From Hippopus hippopus (lineage: Eukaryota; Mollusca; Bivalvia; Cardiida; Cardiidae), in contig OX328109.1 in the NCBI GenBank assembly GCA_946811185.2, forward strand, positions 42,578,129-42,642,128: a stretch of DNA of 64,000 nucleotides, given 5' to 3'. Below, in pieces: positions 24,303-34,344 of the stretch (position 1 is its first letter; every line of letters begins with the position of its first letter). Under the pieces are notes generated by a model. It worked only from the letters and a program-made list of their open reading frames with translations, did no database searches and was not told the DNA's origin. The position numbers were made by a program, and so were the translations under genes.

Positions 24303-25298
24303 TAGGAATATGATTTTACTCACCATTACCATTAAAGTAAACCTTAATGTTCATTTTCTATTTATACAAGTTGTTTTTCTGTAGGTTAAACAAATAATCA
24401 CACCTGTGCAGTGTACTTGAATTATTTATAGGCAAAGTTGTACATGTAGTACTGAAAAAATCATTATTGTTTTTTCTCTTTAGAGGTTTTCAATGGGAAT
24501 ATGTTTGTTTCTGATACCCCCTGTCCCTGGCAAAAGTATTGCAGAAAGTATCAGAAGCAAGCATTATCCATAATCCTTTTTTTTTTAAGTAATGACAGGA
24601 ATTTGCATACATAAACAATTTTCAGCTTGAACTAAAACATACACATTTGTAAAATGCGAAGGAAACATCAGGAGAGGTTACCTTAGATACAAACTTAAAA
24701 ACCAAAGAATATTTAAATTGTTGATCAACAGTCATGAAATAGGATACAGATAATAAACCTAAAATTTTCAGTACTTTCTTATTGAGGAATCTTTGATTGA
24801 AAAATAGAAATATTGACATATAAGAAACCGAGTTTACTCTATGTTTCAAGAAAACATAAAGGAATAAATATAAAGTTACAGCACAAAAGTGTGATTAACA
24901 AGTTAGATATACATACAGATTTCAACAGCAGCAGGTCACAAGCACATGCGAGCAATAAAGTCTTTTGAATAGTAAGTTTAAGATTGATTCCTTTGCAAAA
25001 GCAAAGAAATCAAGATTACATGTATATATGTTACAGCCAATCTGTGAAATCAGCCATTTCATGAAATGACTGAAAATTTTAGCCATTTCATGAAATGCCT
25101 AATTCATTCAGCCATTTCATGAAATGACTAAAATATTTCAGCCATTTCATGAAATGGCTGGAAATTTGCTCTAGCCATTTCATGAAATGGCTGAAACTTA
25201 AAATTATACATGTATTTCTTATTTTGAACGTGCGTACATTGATTTTTTGTCAAAAGTGAAGCTCTAAACTACTCGATGACAAATTGGGTGGGCATTAA

Positions 25299-25480
25299 AC
25301 CATTACCAGATAACAAAATTTTAGACTAGTCCAAATTCAAGATTACAGACAACAATTGATAGTGTATTTAAAATGAAAAACAAGTCCTATAAAAACAGAA
25401 AACACTGTGAGGACAGGAGAAATCGCTTATTACAAGCAATTTCTTCTTTTCCTTTACATTTTCCTTTTTTTTTTTTTGGC
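25299..25480 (-). mobile_element. PB1 MITE nested in Ginger, truncated
   Basis: Palindrome arms are changed to AGGAGAAATCGCTTATTACA against CAAGCAATTTCTTCTTTTCC; the distal end is lost in a T run. Confidence 0.65.
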
Positions 25481-25967
25481 AAAAGGTCAAATGCGGGGTT
25501 GTGTTTAAGGACTAAAATTGTTGAATTCCGGCAAGTCAGCTTTTTTCATATTATTGGGAAAAGGTTATGTTTTGTCGATGAACGCAAGTGATGAGGGTGC
25601 AGAAGGTTATTATGGGCAGCTTCGGCTAGTTGTGTTGTACAGTTAATAATAAATAAAGAAAAGACATTAAAACATGACTTGGTGAACACACACAGCAGCT
25701 ACATCTTATTGTCTTTCCTTTATTTATTAATTCTTCAGAAAGCATAAAGAAGAAAGCAATTCAAGTCTATAAAACAGAACTTTATTTTTCATGAAATACA
25801 AGTAAAATGGTCTTAGAAACAATATTAGAATTAACAAACTGATGTTAAGGAAAAAAGATGATATTTCAAAATGTATCATTTTTTAATAATGCACATAAGT
25901 CAATTCAATTACTTAATTCATTCCCAAACAATATCTCATTTTGATGCACTAAAGATATAGAGCCGTG

Positions 25968-26133
25968 GAAAACATTGTGAGAAAAGGAGAAATTGCTTGT
26001 AACAAGCAATTTCTCCTTTTCTCACAATGTTTTCTACCTTATATGGTACTCATTTTCCATTTTAAATGCACTCGGAAATGTCTGCAATTTGTTTCTATTT
26101 GGACCAGACTAAATTTTGTCGTCTGGTAATGGG
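25968..26133 (+). mobile_element. PB1 MITE nested in Ginger, left-truncated
   Basis: Near-perfect central palindrome with loop GCTTGTAACAAGC; right TTAA at 26134-26137. Confidence 0.75.
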
Positions 26134-26201
26134 TTAATACAGGTAGTGTTGTTTTAAACCAATACCACAACATTTCATTTTAAACAAAACATTTATATTA
26201 A

Positions 26202-26420
26202 TCCTTTAGAACACAATCACTTGTTTTAACACCCTTTTAAGAATGATGTATAGGAAAACATGGTGGAAAAATGAAAAAATAACGTTTTTTTTTTTCATTT
26301 TTCCACTATTTTTTCTAACCTAGATGATACTTATTATTCAATTCACATGCACTTTTAAACGCCGTCTGCAACATTTTTCAATATCGATTGCTCTTAAATA
26401 TTGTCAAATTTCAATATTGG
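26202..26420 (+). mobile_element. PB1 MITE nested in Ginger
   Basis: Left TTAA present. The palindrome is remodelled to GGTGGAAAAATGAAAAAATA against a T-rich arm. Confidence 0.6.
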
Positions 26421-26564
26421 TTAAAATGGAAAACATCATAGAAAAAGAACAAAATATCTATAAACAATATCCCTGGCAGTATAAGTCCATATGTTTGTTT
26501 CTGAAATTTTTTTGAAGCACAATTGATTTTAACAGCATATGTACATTTTGCAAGTTTTTTGAGT

Positions 26565-26648
26565 TCATTTGTTCTTACAAGTGAGACTGTTATGGCATCT
26601 ACTGTTACACATTTTACCAGCCTTGAAGCACTTACACCGATTGGTTTA
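26565..26648 (-). pseudogene. C-terminal Cys cluster beyond in-frame TAA
   Basis: After TAA (26648-26646) the same frame reads TNRCKCFKAGKMC then NSRCHNSLTCKNK and stops at TGA (26567-26565). With the preceding CDCGHGKKQC this makes a CXC-like cysteine motif. Either a stop mutation has truncated the protein by 26 residues or the stop is read through. Confidence 0.7.
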
Positions 26649-28892
26649 GCACTGTTTTTTACCATGTCCACAATCACATCGGAAATAATCCTGTCCACCT
26701 AAAGTTGTTGCTTTCACTGCTTGGCGAAGTGTCACTTTACATTCCGTATTTACATCACAGTCAGTTAGAAGTTTTTGCGGACACAGATCAAACTGATTTC
26801 TTGAATACTTTGAACTTATAATTCCAGACTTAACAGCAATAGTGTACATGTTTAGTTCATCACGATCAAGAATCACACCAAGGATGTTTCTTGGGTCACC
26901 CCTTCCCCTGTCAACCATAGGTATAGGAATGGCAACATTTTCTCCAACTTCTCCGGACTTGAGCTCTACACGGGATCTTTTAACCATTCTCTCTGCTTGT
27001 GTTAACTGTGAAATTCGAGCTCTTTTTCTTTGTTCTACAATTTGCTGATGCCGTTGATCAAGGATCGAAGATGGCTCGTCAGTAGTGGTAGCTGGTAGAG
27101 TGTTGTTATTCATCGATTGTAAACTGTCGGTAGTGGTAGCTGGTAGAATGCTAGTAATGGTAGCTAGTAAAGTACTGGTAGTGATAGCTGGTAGAATGTT
27201 AGTAGTTGTGGGTTGTAGAATGTCGGTAGTGGTAGCTGGTAGAGTACTGATAGTAGTAGCTGGTAGAGTGTTGGTAGTTGTGGTTTGTAGAATGTCGGTA
27301 GTGGTAGCTGGTAGAGTACTGGTTGTGGTAGCTTGTAGAGTACTGGTAGTGGTGGCTGGTAGAGTGCTAGTAGTGGTAGCTAGTAAAGTACTGGTAGTGG
27401 TAGCTGGTAGAGTGTCGGTAGTTGTGGGTTGTAGAATGTCGATAGTGGTAGCTGGTAGAGTACTGGTAGCTGGTTGAGTGTTGGTAGTTGTGGGTTGTAG
27501 AATGTCGGTAGTGGTAGCTGGTAGAGTACTGGTTGTGGTAGCTGGTAGAGTGTCGGTAGTTGTGGGTTGTAGAATGTCGGTAGTGGTAGCTGGTAGAGTA
27601 CTGGTAGTGGAAGTTGATAGAGTACTGGCAGTGGTAGCTGGTAGATTGTTGGTAGTTGTAGACTGTATACCATCGGTAGTGATAGCTGGTAGAGTGTTGG
27701 TAATTGTAGACTGTAGACCATCGGTAGTGGTAGCTGTAGACTGTAGGCCGTCGGTAGTGGTAGCTGGTAGAGTGTTTGTAGTTGTAAACTGTAGACCGTT
27801 GGTAGTGGTAGATGGTAGAATGTTGGTAGCTGTAGATTGTAACAATGGTGTAGGTAATTGTGGTTGATGGCAGAGTGCTAGTAGATCGTCTTCAGACTGT
27901 AGTCTTTCCAGGATCTCAGCTGGCAGACTGGAAGATGTAAGTCCTACTTTTGGATTTTCGCCAAACAGTGCTTTGTAGGGTGTTTGGTTTATTCCTGAGT
28001 GGTGAGAACAGTTTTTCTGCTGTTGGGTAAATTTCAGGCCGATTGTACAATCATTCGTATTGTTGTCTCTCATCCAGGATACTAGGATATCTTTTATGTC
28101 GCTGTTTGCTCTCTCCACAGAGCCTTGACTTTGGGGATGTCTTGGTTTTCCGTGAACCATAACAAGTTGTGGCCATAAACTCTTCAGTTCTGTAATGACC
28201 TGGGCTGTGAATTCTGATCCGTTGTCGCTCTGTAGAATCGCTGGGGCACCGAAGAGAAGAAAGATATCAAGGAGTTGGAAAGCGACTTCTGTGGCTCTTT
28301 TCGAAGTAAGTGGTCTTAGAATCACGAATTTCGTTAGGTGGCATTGGTACACCATAATCCACCTGAATTGTCCTTTTGGTAGAGACTGCATGTCGATGAG
28401 ATCAACCTGGGCGCGGGAGTTGAACTCACTGGATAGGATTGGCTTAACGACGACACCTTGAGTCTTTGGACGTTTTCTTTTCTCTTGACAGACGAGACAG
28501 TAGGACTTGAACAATTCCACTGAGTCTTTCGTTATGTTGGCGTACTTGTCCTTCAGGTGTTTCACCATTCTGTCTCGGCCACCGTGACCTGTAGTAATGT
28601 GAGCGTTATGGATAATGTGGAAAGTGTCTTCGATAGTAGTAAAATACAGTGGACGTTCTTCAGGGGATTGTCTTTTCTTGATCAGCTTCTCTACATCGCC
28701 GCACTGGAGTAGTTCGTATTTGGACAGCAAGTAGTACTGGTGTCTGGATTTCTTCGTTTGTGGGTCGATGGCTAATTTCAGGTCTGTAATTGTCTGGTTG
28801 TAGATACTTCTTGGTAAGAGATGCTTCTCACATTGGGAGTACTTCTGAAACAAAGCTTCTCTGAATTTGAGTTCAGCTGTTGTCTGATCCAT
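26646..28892 (-). CDS. Integrase-like DDE transposase (Ginger/KRBA2-like)
   Basis: 748-codon open frame. Residues about 85-140 form an HHCC zinc-binding domain (H98/H103, C132, C135 in CLVCQ). Residues 155-320 are an rve-type integrase core: D164/D167 in VDLIDMQS, D223 in QSDNGSEF and E260 in QSQGSVERAN, D-to-E spacing 36. The stretch HLTKFVILRPLTSKRATEV and the following SHHSGINQTPYKALFG are typical of KRBA2/SCAND3-related integrases derived from Ginger transposons. Residues about 345-590 are a Thr-rich linker of an 11-residue repeat (TTTSTLPATTT, TTTDILQPTTT). The C-terminus starts a Cys cluster, CDCGHGKKQC, then meets TAA; the frame continues past it for 26 cysteine-rich codons. Only this frame is long in the element, and it is probably the mobilising enzyme. 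Confidence 0.85.
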   Translation of the reverse strand: MDQTTAELKFREALFQKYSQCEKHLLPRSIYNQTITDLKLAIDPQTKKSRHQYYLLSKYELLQCGDVEKLIKKRQSPEERPLYFTTIEDTFHIIHNAHITTGHGGRDRMVKHLKDKYANITKDSVELFKSYCLVCQEKRKRPKTQGVVVKPILSSEFNSRAQVDLIDMQSLPKGQFRWIMVYQCHLTKFVILRPLTSKRATEVAFQLLDIFLLFGAPAILQSDNGSEFTAQVITELKSLWPQLVMVHGKPRHPQSQGSVERANSDIKDILVSWMRDNNTNDCTIGLKFTQQQKNCSHHSGINQTPYKALFGENPKVGLTSSSLPAEILERLQSEDDLLALCHQPQLPTPLLQSTATNILPSTTTNGLQFTTTNTLPATTTDGLQSTATTTDGLQSTITNTLPAITTDGIQSTTTNNLPATTASTLSTSTTSTLPATTTDILQPTTTDTLPATTTSTLPATTTDILQPTTTNTQPATSTLPATTIDILQPTTTDTLPATTTSTLLATTTSTLPATTTSTLQATTTSTLPATTTDILQTTTTNTLPATTISTLPATTTDILQPTTTNILPAITTSTLLATITSILPATTTDSLQSMNNNTLPATTTDEPSSILDQRHQQIVEQRKRARISQLTQAERMVKRSRVELKSGEVGENVAIPIPMVDRGRGDPRNILGVILDRDELNMYTIAVKSGIISSKYSRNQFDLCPQKLLTDCDVNTECKVTLRQAVKATTLGGQDYFRCDCGHGKKQC
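27070..27850 (-). repeat. 33-bp coding minisatellite
   Basis: Roughly 23 copies of a 33-bp unit (GTAGTGGTAGCTGGTAGAGT on the + strand) encode the Thr/Pro linker. Units alternate between LPATTT and LQPTTT types, and one copy is 12 bp short near 27467, leaving the frame intact. Confidence 0.9.
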
Positions 28893-29745
28893 CTTGATAG
28901 CAAGGATGTAACAAACTAAACAAGGAATTTCTGAATGTGGTCTTTTTATATCAGAGAAATTAATTACATTGCTAAAATCAATCAGTTTGGAAACAATGAT
29001 TAAAGCACAATCAGAAATTGTTAAAAATTAGTCTTTAAGTTGATAATGGCCAAGGTAATTAATAACACAAAGATAGTTTCCATAACATCACCCATGATCA
29101 AAGTAACCAATAATTGGATGTTAGGATGTTTTCACACATTTATAGTTCATACTACAGATAATCTTTTGATCTGTTACATTAAAGTTATCCTTTAATTAGA
29201 GAATTTTTGATAAGAAAATCAATCAATCAAACAAACTAATATTTAAAAAATAAACAAGCAAACAACTAATCAATGTATGTTTCCTCAACCAGTGAATCAA
29301 ATACTCAATCATTCAATCGAAAATGTAATGATATTTTTCTAAATAAATAAATAAATAAATGAATAAAATTAAAAGGAATCAATTACAAGAACAACAAAAT
29401 CATCAGTTTTCTAATCAAATAATGAATCAACTCATTAATATATTCATTTACCAATTTAAATAAACTCTAGATTTTTCTTTTACACAGATTGGCTGAAAAT
29501 CCATCAGACAATTCTGTGTAATATTGACATCAGATTTTCAGTCATTTCATGAAATGGCTGAAATATCTTAGTCATTTCGTGAAATGGCTGAATGAATTAG
29601 GCATTTCATGAAATGGCTAAAATGTTTCAGTCGTTTCATGAAATGGCTGATTTCACAGATTGGCTGTAACATATATTCATATTAAGATGAAATTAAATTG
29701 AAAAACAAAACAAAAAAAGAAAAAAATAAGGGTGTGGTTTATTAA

Positions 29746-29966
29746 CTCTTTATAATATACAATTCTGTGTTTTGATTACTGTTAGAAATAATACTTTTGA
29801 AAACACTGAGGAAAAAGGAAAAAATCCTGGTTACCAGCATTTTATCCTTTTTCCACAATATTTTCTTCCCATTCAAAGACAAACTTTCTTATTTGAGTGC
29901 CATTTACTTTGTCATCTGCGATTGCTTTCAATTTGGACCATTCTAAAAATCTTAAAACCTGTTATC
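29746..29966 (+). mobile_element. PB1 MITE
   Basis: Starts 75 bp outside the Ginger right end. Left TTAA at 29742-29745; right terminus eroded. Confidence 0.75.
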
Positions 29967-30040
29967 AGAAAGAAAAATTGATTAAATGAATACTAAAAAC
30001 TACCTCAAGCTTGAAGATAAAAATGAGTAAAGCTGTATTA

Positions 30041-30500
30041 ACAGTATAAAAATAAAATGTTCATACTGAGAATGCATACAGTCAGCTTTCTACAGCAGCA
30101 GGTCATTTCTCACTTACAAACACAGGTTTGAGCAAGAAAAATTGAATTGTGAGTCACATAAGTTAAGATTTACTTACAATAGAAATACAGTTTAACCAAA
30201 AATAGTCATATTGATTTAAAACAATCTAAAGTGTATAAATCAGAAAAGAAACAAAAAAAGCAAAATAAAGTTACAGGAAATAACTTTTCCTACAACTAGC
30301 CCACCCCCATCCCCACCACCATAGAAAAAAGGAACCAGAGGTTGTTTTTTTTGTTTTCAATTTAAGATTCCACGGCTTTGAAGTGGTAATACATGTACTT
30401 GGAAAAAGATGACAGACACTTTGCCTAAGGCCATAATGAGAAAAATCTACAAGTAGCAGTGTATCTACATGGTAAGTTAAAAGCTATACAGGTAGATTAA
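30041..30500. repeat. Diverged repeat, partner of 31790-32020
   Basis: Segments 30290-30500 and 31800-32020 align: CCC-rich run, GAGGTT, T-rich run, TTCAA-TTAAGATT, CTTGGAAAA-GATG, then ATCTACAA. In the second copy a 28-codon frame opens (MAETLSAAVIRTIYNSAAHL and on); in the first it is broken by a stop, so I treat both as repeat rather than exon. Confidence 0.45.
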
Positions 30501-30535
30501 GATCAGGCTAAATAGACTATGCATTGTAATCTTAA

Positions 30536-30756
30536 CTCTTTACCACACCAAAAAATGTTAGACTGGTCCAAATTGAAAGCATTTACAGATGACAGATTAC
30601 ATATGGCAAGAACAATTAAATTTATGTCTGAAATAGTAGAAAACATTGAGGGAAAAGGAGAAAATACTGGTTACCATCATTTTCTCCTTTTCCCACAATG
30701 TTTTCAAAAGGCTTCTTTCTCAGGGTCGTTAAAACTCGGGATTGTGTGGTAAAGGG
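30536..30756 (-). mobile_element. PB1 MITE, TTAA both sides
   Basis: One of the best copies; TTAA at 30532-30535 and 30757-30760. Confidence 0.9.
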
Positions 30757-30840
30757 TTAAACATAAACTGTTTTTTTTTTCACAGATATTCTTTCCAAAA
30801 CAACAGTTTGGACAGAAAAATAGTCTAAATTGTCCTATAA

Positions 30841-31061
30841 TTCTTTACCAACTGACAAAATTGTAAGTCATTGCAAATTGAAAGCATTTGCAAATGACAA
30901 AATCAGTATGACTGAAAAATTAAAACATGTCCTGAGAAAGGTAGAAAACATCGTGGGAAAAGGAGAAAATGCTGGTTACCTGCATTTTCTCCTTTTCCCA
31001 CAATGTTTTCGAAAGGCTTCTTTTTCGGGGTTGTTAAAGCTCAGGATGGTGTGGTGAAGGG
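30841..31061 (-). mobile_element. PB1 MITE, reverse copy
   Basis: Its right TTAA (31062-31065) is shared with the next PB1 copy, so the two insertions abut head to head on a single TTAA. Confidence 0.85.
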
Positions 31062-31065
31062 TTAA

Positions 31066-31510
31066 CCCCACCAACAAACAATCTTGTGTTTTAAAGACCC
31101 TGGGAAAAAGCCTTTGAAAACATTGTGGGAAAAGAAAAAAATGCTAGTTACCAACATTATTTCCTTTTCCTGCTGTGTTTTTTATCTTATCGCAGACAAA
31201 TTCCATCATTTGAATGATATTAGTAATCTGGAAAATCTTCCACTCTGGACCAGTCGGGGTCCTGCGTGGCTCGGTGGTAAAGTGGTGTGGGACTCGTTAC
31301 CTGGAGGCCCTGGGTTCAAGCAGCACTAGATCCACTGAGCCTTTCGTGGGAGTGTCCTTGGGCAAGACACTTCAGAGCTTTAGCCTAGTACTGGTAAAAT
31401 CCACGAAACACATGAATATGTGAACTGTTGCTGTGGTATGACTGAAATAATGTTGAAAGAGGCATAAAACACCATTCAATAACAGTCAAATTCTGTTGTT
31501 TTGTATTCTA
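31066..31510 (+). mobile_element. PB1 MITE split by a SINE
   Basis: The PB1 sequence runs to CTCTGGACCAGTC, is interrupted at 31256-31482, and resumes with AGTCAAATTCTGTTGTTTTG. Confidence 0.8.
31256..31482 (+). mobile_element. tRNA-derived SINE
   Basis: Pol III box A-like TGGCTCGGTGGTAAAGTGG and box B-like GGGTTCAAGC, followed by a body ending TGACTGAAATAATGTTGAAA and AAAACACCATTCAATAA. CAGTC is duplicated at 31251-31255 and 31483-31487. Confidence 0.85.
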
Positions 31511-31736
31511 GCCTTTCCCCAACAATCCCGTGTTTTCATGACCTTGATAAAGACCACTTCTGAAAACATTGTGGAAAAGGTAGGAAATGCTGGTAACCAG
31601 CATTTTCTCCTTTTTCCACAATGTTTTAATTCTACCTTATAAAATACAGATTCCATCAATTCAACCATACATAAATTGTTGTCTGCAAAAACTTACAATT
31701 TGGACAAGTCTACGTTTTGCTTGTGTGGTAAAGAGA
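31511..31736 (+). mobile_element. PB1 MITE
   Basis: Abuts the previous copy; left end GCCTTTCCCCA rather than CCCTTTACCA. Confidence 0.75.
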
Positions 31737-32026
31737 TAAATGAAACAAGCAAAGATTTGAAAAAACAGAAAAGTAAAAAATAACAACACAAAGTAACTTT
31801 ATAAACTGCCTCACAACAATTCCCCACTCCCATCTCCCTAACCCTCCTCCAAAATAAAATACAGAGGTTTTCTTTTATGTTTTTTTTAGGGTTTTCAATT
31901 CAAGATTGTTTCAAAGTAGCATTGCTTGGAAAAGATGGCAGAAACTTTGTCAGCAGCAGTTATCAGAACAATCTACAACTCAGCAGCGCATCTATATGGG
32001 AAGTTGAATACAGATCAGGTATTTAA

Positions 32027-32244
32027 CCCTTTACCACACAATCCCAAGTTTTGACAACCCTATGGAATAAGGCTTTTGAAAACATTATGGGAAAAGGAGA
32101 AAATGCTGGTAACCAGCATTTCTCCTTTTCCCATGTTTTCTACCCTTTTAAAGACCAGGGTTCATCATTTGGTCCATATTTCTCTGGTCATTTTTAAATG
32201 CTTTTAATTTGGAATAGTCTAGAATTTTATTGTGTGGTAAAGGG
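32027..32244 (+). mobile_element. PB1 MITE, TTAA both sides
   Basis: TTAA at 32023-32026 and 32245-32248. The right TTAA is again shared with a reverse copy next door. Confidence 0.9.
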
Positions 32245-32248
32245 TTAA

Positions 32249-32470
32249 CCCTAGCTTTACCAACAGCAAAACTTTTGGATGCGACCAAATTGAAACCATC
32301 TACAGACAACAAAATAATTGTGACTCAAAATTTGAAATTTGTGTAGGGTAGGGTAGAAAAAATTGTGGGAAAAGAAGAAAATGCTAGTTACCAGCATTTT
32401 CTCATTTTCCCACAATGTTTTCTAAAGGTCTCTTTATCAGGGTTGTTAAAGGTTAGGATTGTGTGGTATG
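32249..32470 (-). mobile_element. PB1 MITE, reverse copy
   Basis: Head-to-head with the preceding copy. Right terminus ends GTGTGGTATG without TTAA. Confidence 0.8.
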
Positions 32471-32584
32471 ATCAGACTGAACAAAATACGCAATCTGATC
32501 TGAGATCTACATTACGATTATCTGTACAAATATTCTCTCAACATGACATGAAATTGTAATACATGTATCTTCACAGTCTTTTAA

Positions 32585-32945
32585 GTCATTACCAAATGAA
32601 ATTTTTAGACTTGTACTAATTGAAAGTATATGTAGACAACAAATTTAAGGTCTATGGCCCCTAACTCATTGGTAAACATTGACATTTTTGTAAAGGCTAT
32701 TCGGCCAATATTGGCAGCTTCCGCCTTTTAACATGAGAGTTAGGGGCTGTAGAGTTACTTACTCATCGGTAAATATTGTGTAACATTGAGGTTTTCATAA
32801 GGGTTATTCGGCCAATCTTGGTAGCTTCCATCTTTTAATATGTGAGTTAGGAGCTGTAGATGGTAAATATGGCTCAAAAGATGGGTTTGCCTTTGAAGAG
32901 ATAAAAAACATGTTTTTGAAACTTAAGAATATGTGGTAAAAGTTT
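32585..32945 (-). mobile_element. PB1 MITE carrying a family D insertion
   Basis: PB1 ends at TTTGTAGACAACAAATTTAA, is interrupted at 32649-32867, then resumes with AATATGGCTCAAAAGATGGG and ends GTGGTAAAAGTTTAAA. The palindrome is mostly lost. Confidence 0.6.
32649..32867. mobile_element. Family D MITE, tandem dimer
   Basis: Two units of about 110 bp. The unit starts GGTCTATGGCCCCTAACTCA and ends GAGTTAGGGGCTGTAGA, giving inverted ends. Inner landmarks are TATTCGGCCAATATTGGCAG and TTCCGCCTTTTAACATGAGA. Inserted at a TTAA inside PB1. Confidence 0.7.
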
Positions 32946-33056
32946 AAACTAATGGAAAATATCCACTTAGTTTATTTAGCAACCTGCTGAGTAAATTTGC
33001 TGCAGGTATCTTTGAGAATACTCTCGTAAAATAGGCATTTTTAATATTCATTTTAA

Positions 33057-33281
33057 GGACTATGACCCCCTAATTCATCAGTAAACATCATGTAACATCG
33101 ATGTTGATGTTAAGGCTATTCAGCCAATCTTGGAAGCTTCCATCTTTTAATATGAGAGTTAGGAGCAGTAGACTCACTAACACATCGGTAAATATCGTGT
33201 AACATCGACGTTTTCGTACAGGCTATTCGGCCAATCTTGGAGGCTTCCGTCTTTTAATATGAGAGGCAGTGGCCATAGACC
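33057..33281. mobile_element. Family D MITE, dimer with TTAA duplication
   Basis: Second dimer, flanked by TTAA at 33053-33056 and 33282-33285. It starts GGACTATGACCCCCTAA and ends GGCCATAGACC. Confidence 0.8.
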
Positions 33282-33383
33282 TTAATTTGAATATGACAAT
33301 ATGTGGAAAAAAGAGGAATATGCCGATTGTCACAGTATTTTCTAATGTACATATATTCTTCAGCATTACTCAAATGTATCTAA

Positions 33384-33751
33384 CTCTTCCTAATGGCAAA
33401 TTTTTAGACTTGCCATTTGCAGATGACAAATGTATCTCTTTGTAACCTCGTTGGAAGAGGGGAAAATGCTAGTATCCAGCATTTTCTCCATTTACCAAAA
33501 TGTTTTCAAAAGCCGTCTTACTCAAGGACTTTAATCCTTAGGCTGCTAAGCACAACTCACTGACCTTTTGCAGACAGTGTGGATCAAGATAAGACTGCAG
33601 AGAATTTCCGGTTGGATCTACACTGTCCGAGAAGGATTTATTATTTCCCCAAATAAAACTTTGAACTAGCAATATTTGGGTTTGTTCTATCGAAATGAAA
33701 ATTTCATACCAGTTTTTTAGCAGGGTTAAAACTTGGGCGTGTGGTAAAGGG
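33384..33751 (-). mobile_element. PB1 MITE with insertion
   Basis: Broken near 33542-33722 by a different repeat that includes the GTGGATCAAGATAAGACTGC/GATCTACACTGTCCG hairpin; resumes with TTAAAACTTGGGCGTGTGGT. Right TTAA at 33752-33755. Confidence 0.65.
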
Positions 33752-33810
33752 TTAAAGACCTAGATGCCAATGCCTTGCTGAATCGCCATTCATTCATTCA
33801 TTGTGGTACA

Positions 33811-34087
33811 AATTGCTGAGTCCTGGTAGCTCAGTCAGCAGCATGCAGGACTTGAGAACAGGGGGTCATGGGTTCAGTCCTTGGCTCGGCCGATTTCTTT
33901 CAGAGGATTGATGATAGTCACTGCGACAGGATTCATTCCTCTCACTGCTGACCATTGTCCTGATGATTATTATGTGGGAAAGCAGCCAGTGGCTTGGAAA
34001 GACTATTGTGCGGAGAAAACATTGATCGGTGCGATATAACCAAAATGATGTTGAAAACAGCATTAAACACTATACAATCAATCAATG
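33811..34087 (+). mobile_element. tRNA-derived SINE with 11-bp duplication
   Basis: Box A-like TGGTAGCTCAGTCAGCA, box B-like GGGTTCAGTCC, tail ATGATGTTGAAAACAGCATT and a CAATCAATCAATGA end. ATTGTGGTACA is repeated at 33800-33810 and 34088-34098. Confidence 0.9.
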
Positions 34088-34344
34088 ATTGTGGTACATG
34101 TACATGTCTTTTACGTGGGTGTTGATTTTATGCTAAAATTATGTATATGTAGAATGATAAATTTTGTTTAAAGTTTATTATTATTCCTTTGAAATCTGTT
34201 GCAGGGAGGGAATGAACTCGCCTATATGGAAATTTCGGGGTGATTGTGGACTCGAGGTAGGTCAAAGTTGTAAGTCGGTTTTTAGCTGTACTATTGTTAA
34301 AGTTTTCTAAATTTACATGTATTTGGCTCAACAAAACTTTTATT

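Larger units (their letters stand above)
25029..29671 (-). mobile_element. Ginger-type DNA transposon (4643 bp)
   Basis: Terminal inverted repeats of about 132 bp (25029-25160 and 29539-29671) start TGTTACAGCCAATCTGTGAA. They consist mainly of four tandem copies of a 22-bp palindrome, CAGCCATTTC plus ATGAAATGGCTG, spaced about 30 bp; the left side has a fifth copy at about 25176. Flanking TATA at 25025-25028 and 29672-29675 is a 4-bp target duplication. TGT-starting TIRs, short duplication and an integrase-like DDE transposase are the published hallmarks of Ginger elements. Three PB1 MITEs are nested at 25299-26420, so the insertion is not very recent. Confidence 0.85.

Noticed and set aside
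25029..25200. Spaced palindromic repeats considered as a CRISPR-like array
   Set aside because: The spacers are short and not unique: the same set appears inverted at 29539-29671. They are transposon ends in a eukaryotic genome.
27085..27867. Long + strand frames of Val/Gly-rich repeats opposite the transposase
   Set aside because: Antisense readings of the 33-bp minisatellite; the - strand frame has the integrase domains on either side.
31934..32018. 28-codon frame beginning MAETLSAAV with a donor-like end, looking like a first exon
   Set aside because: A diverged copy near 30408 is broken by a stop and the homology extends into non-coding flanks, so it is probably part of a dispersed repeat.
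33825..33895. tRNA-like sequence with boxes A and B, considered as a tRNA gene
   Set aside because: It continues into a SINE body and is flanked by an 11-bp target duplication, so it is a tRNA-derived SINE head.
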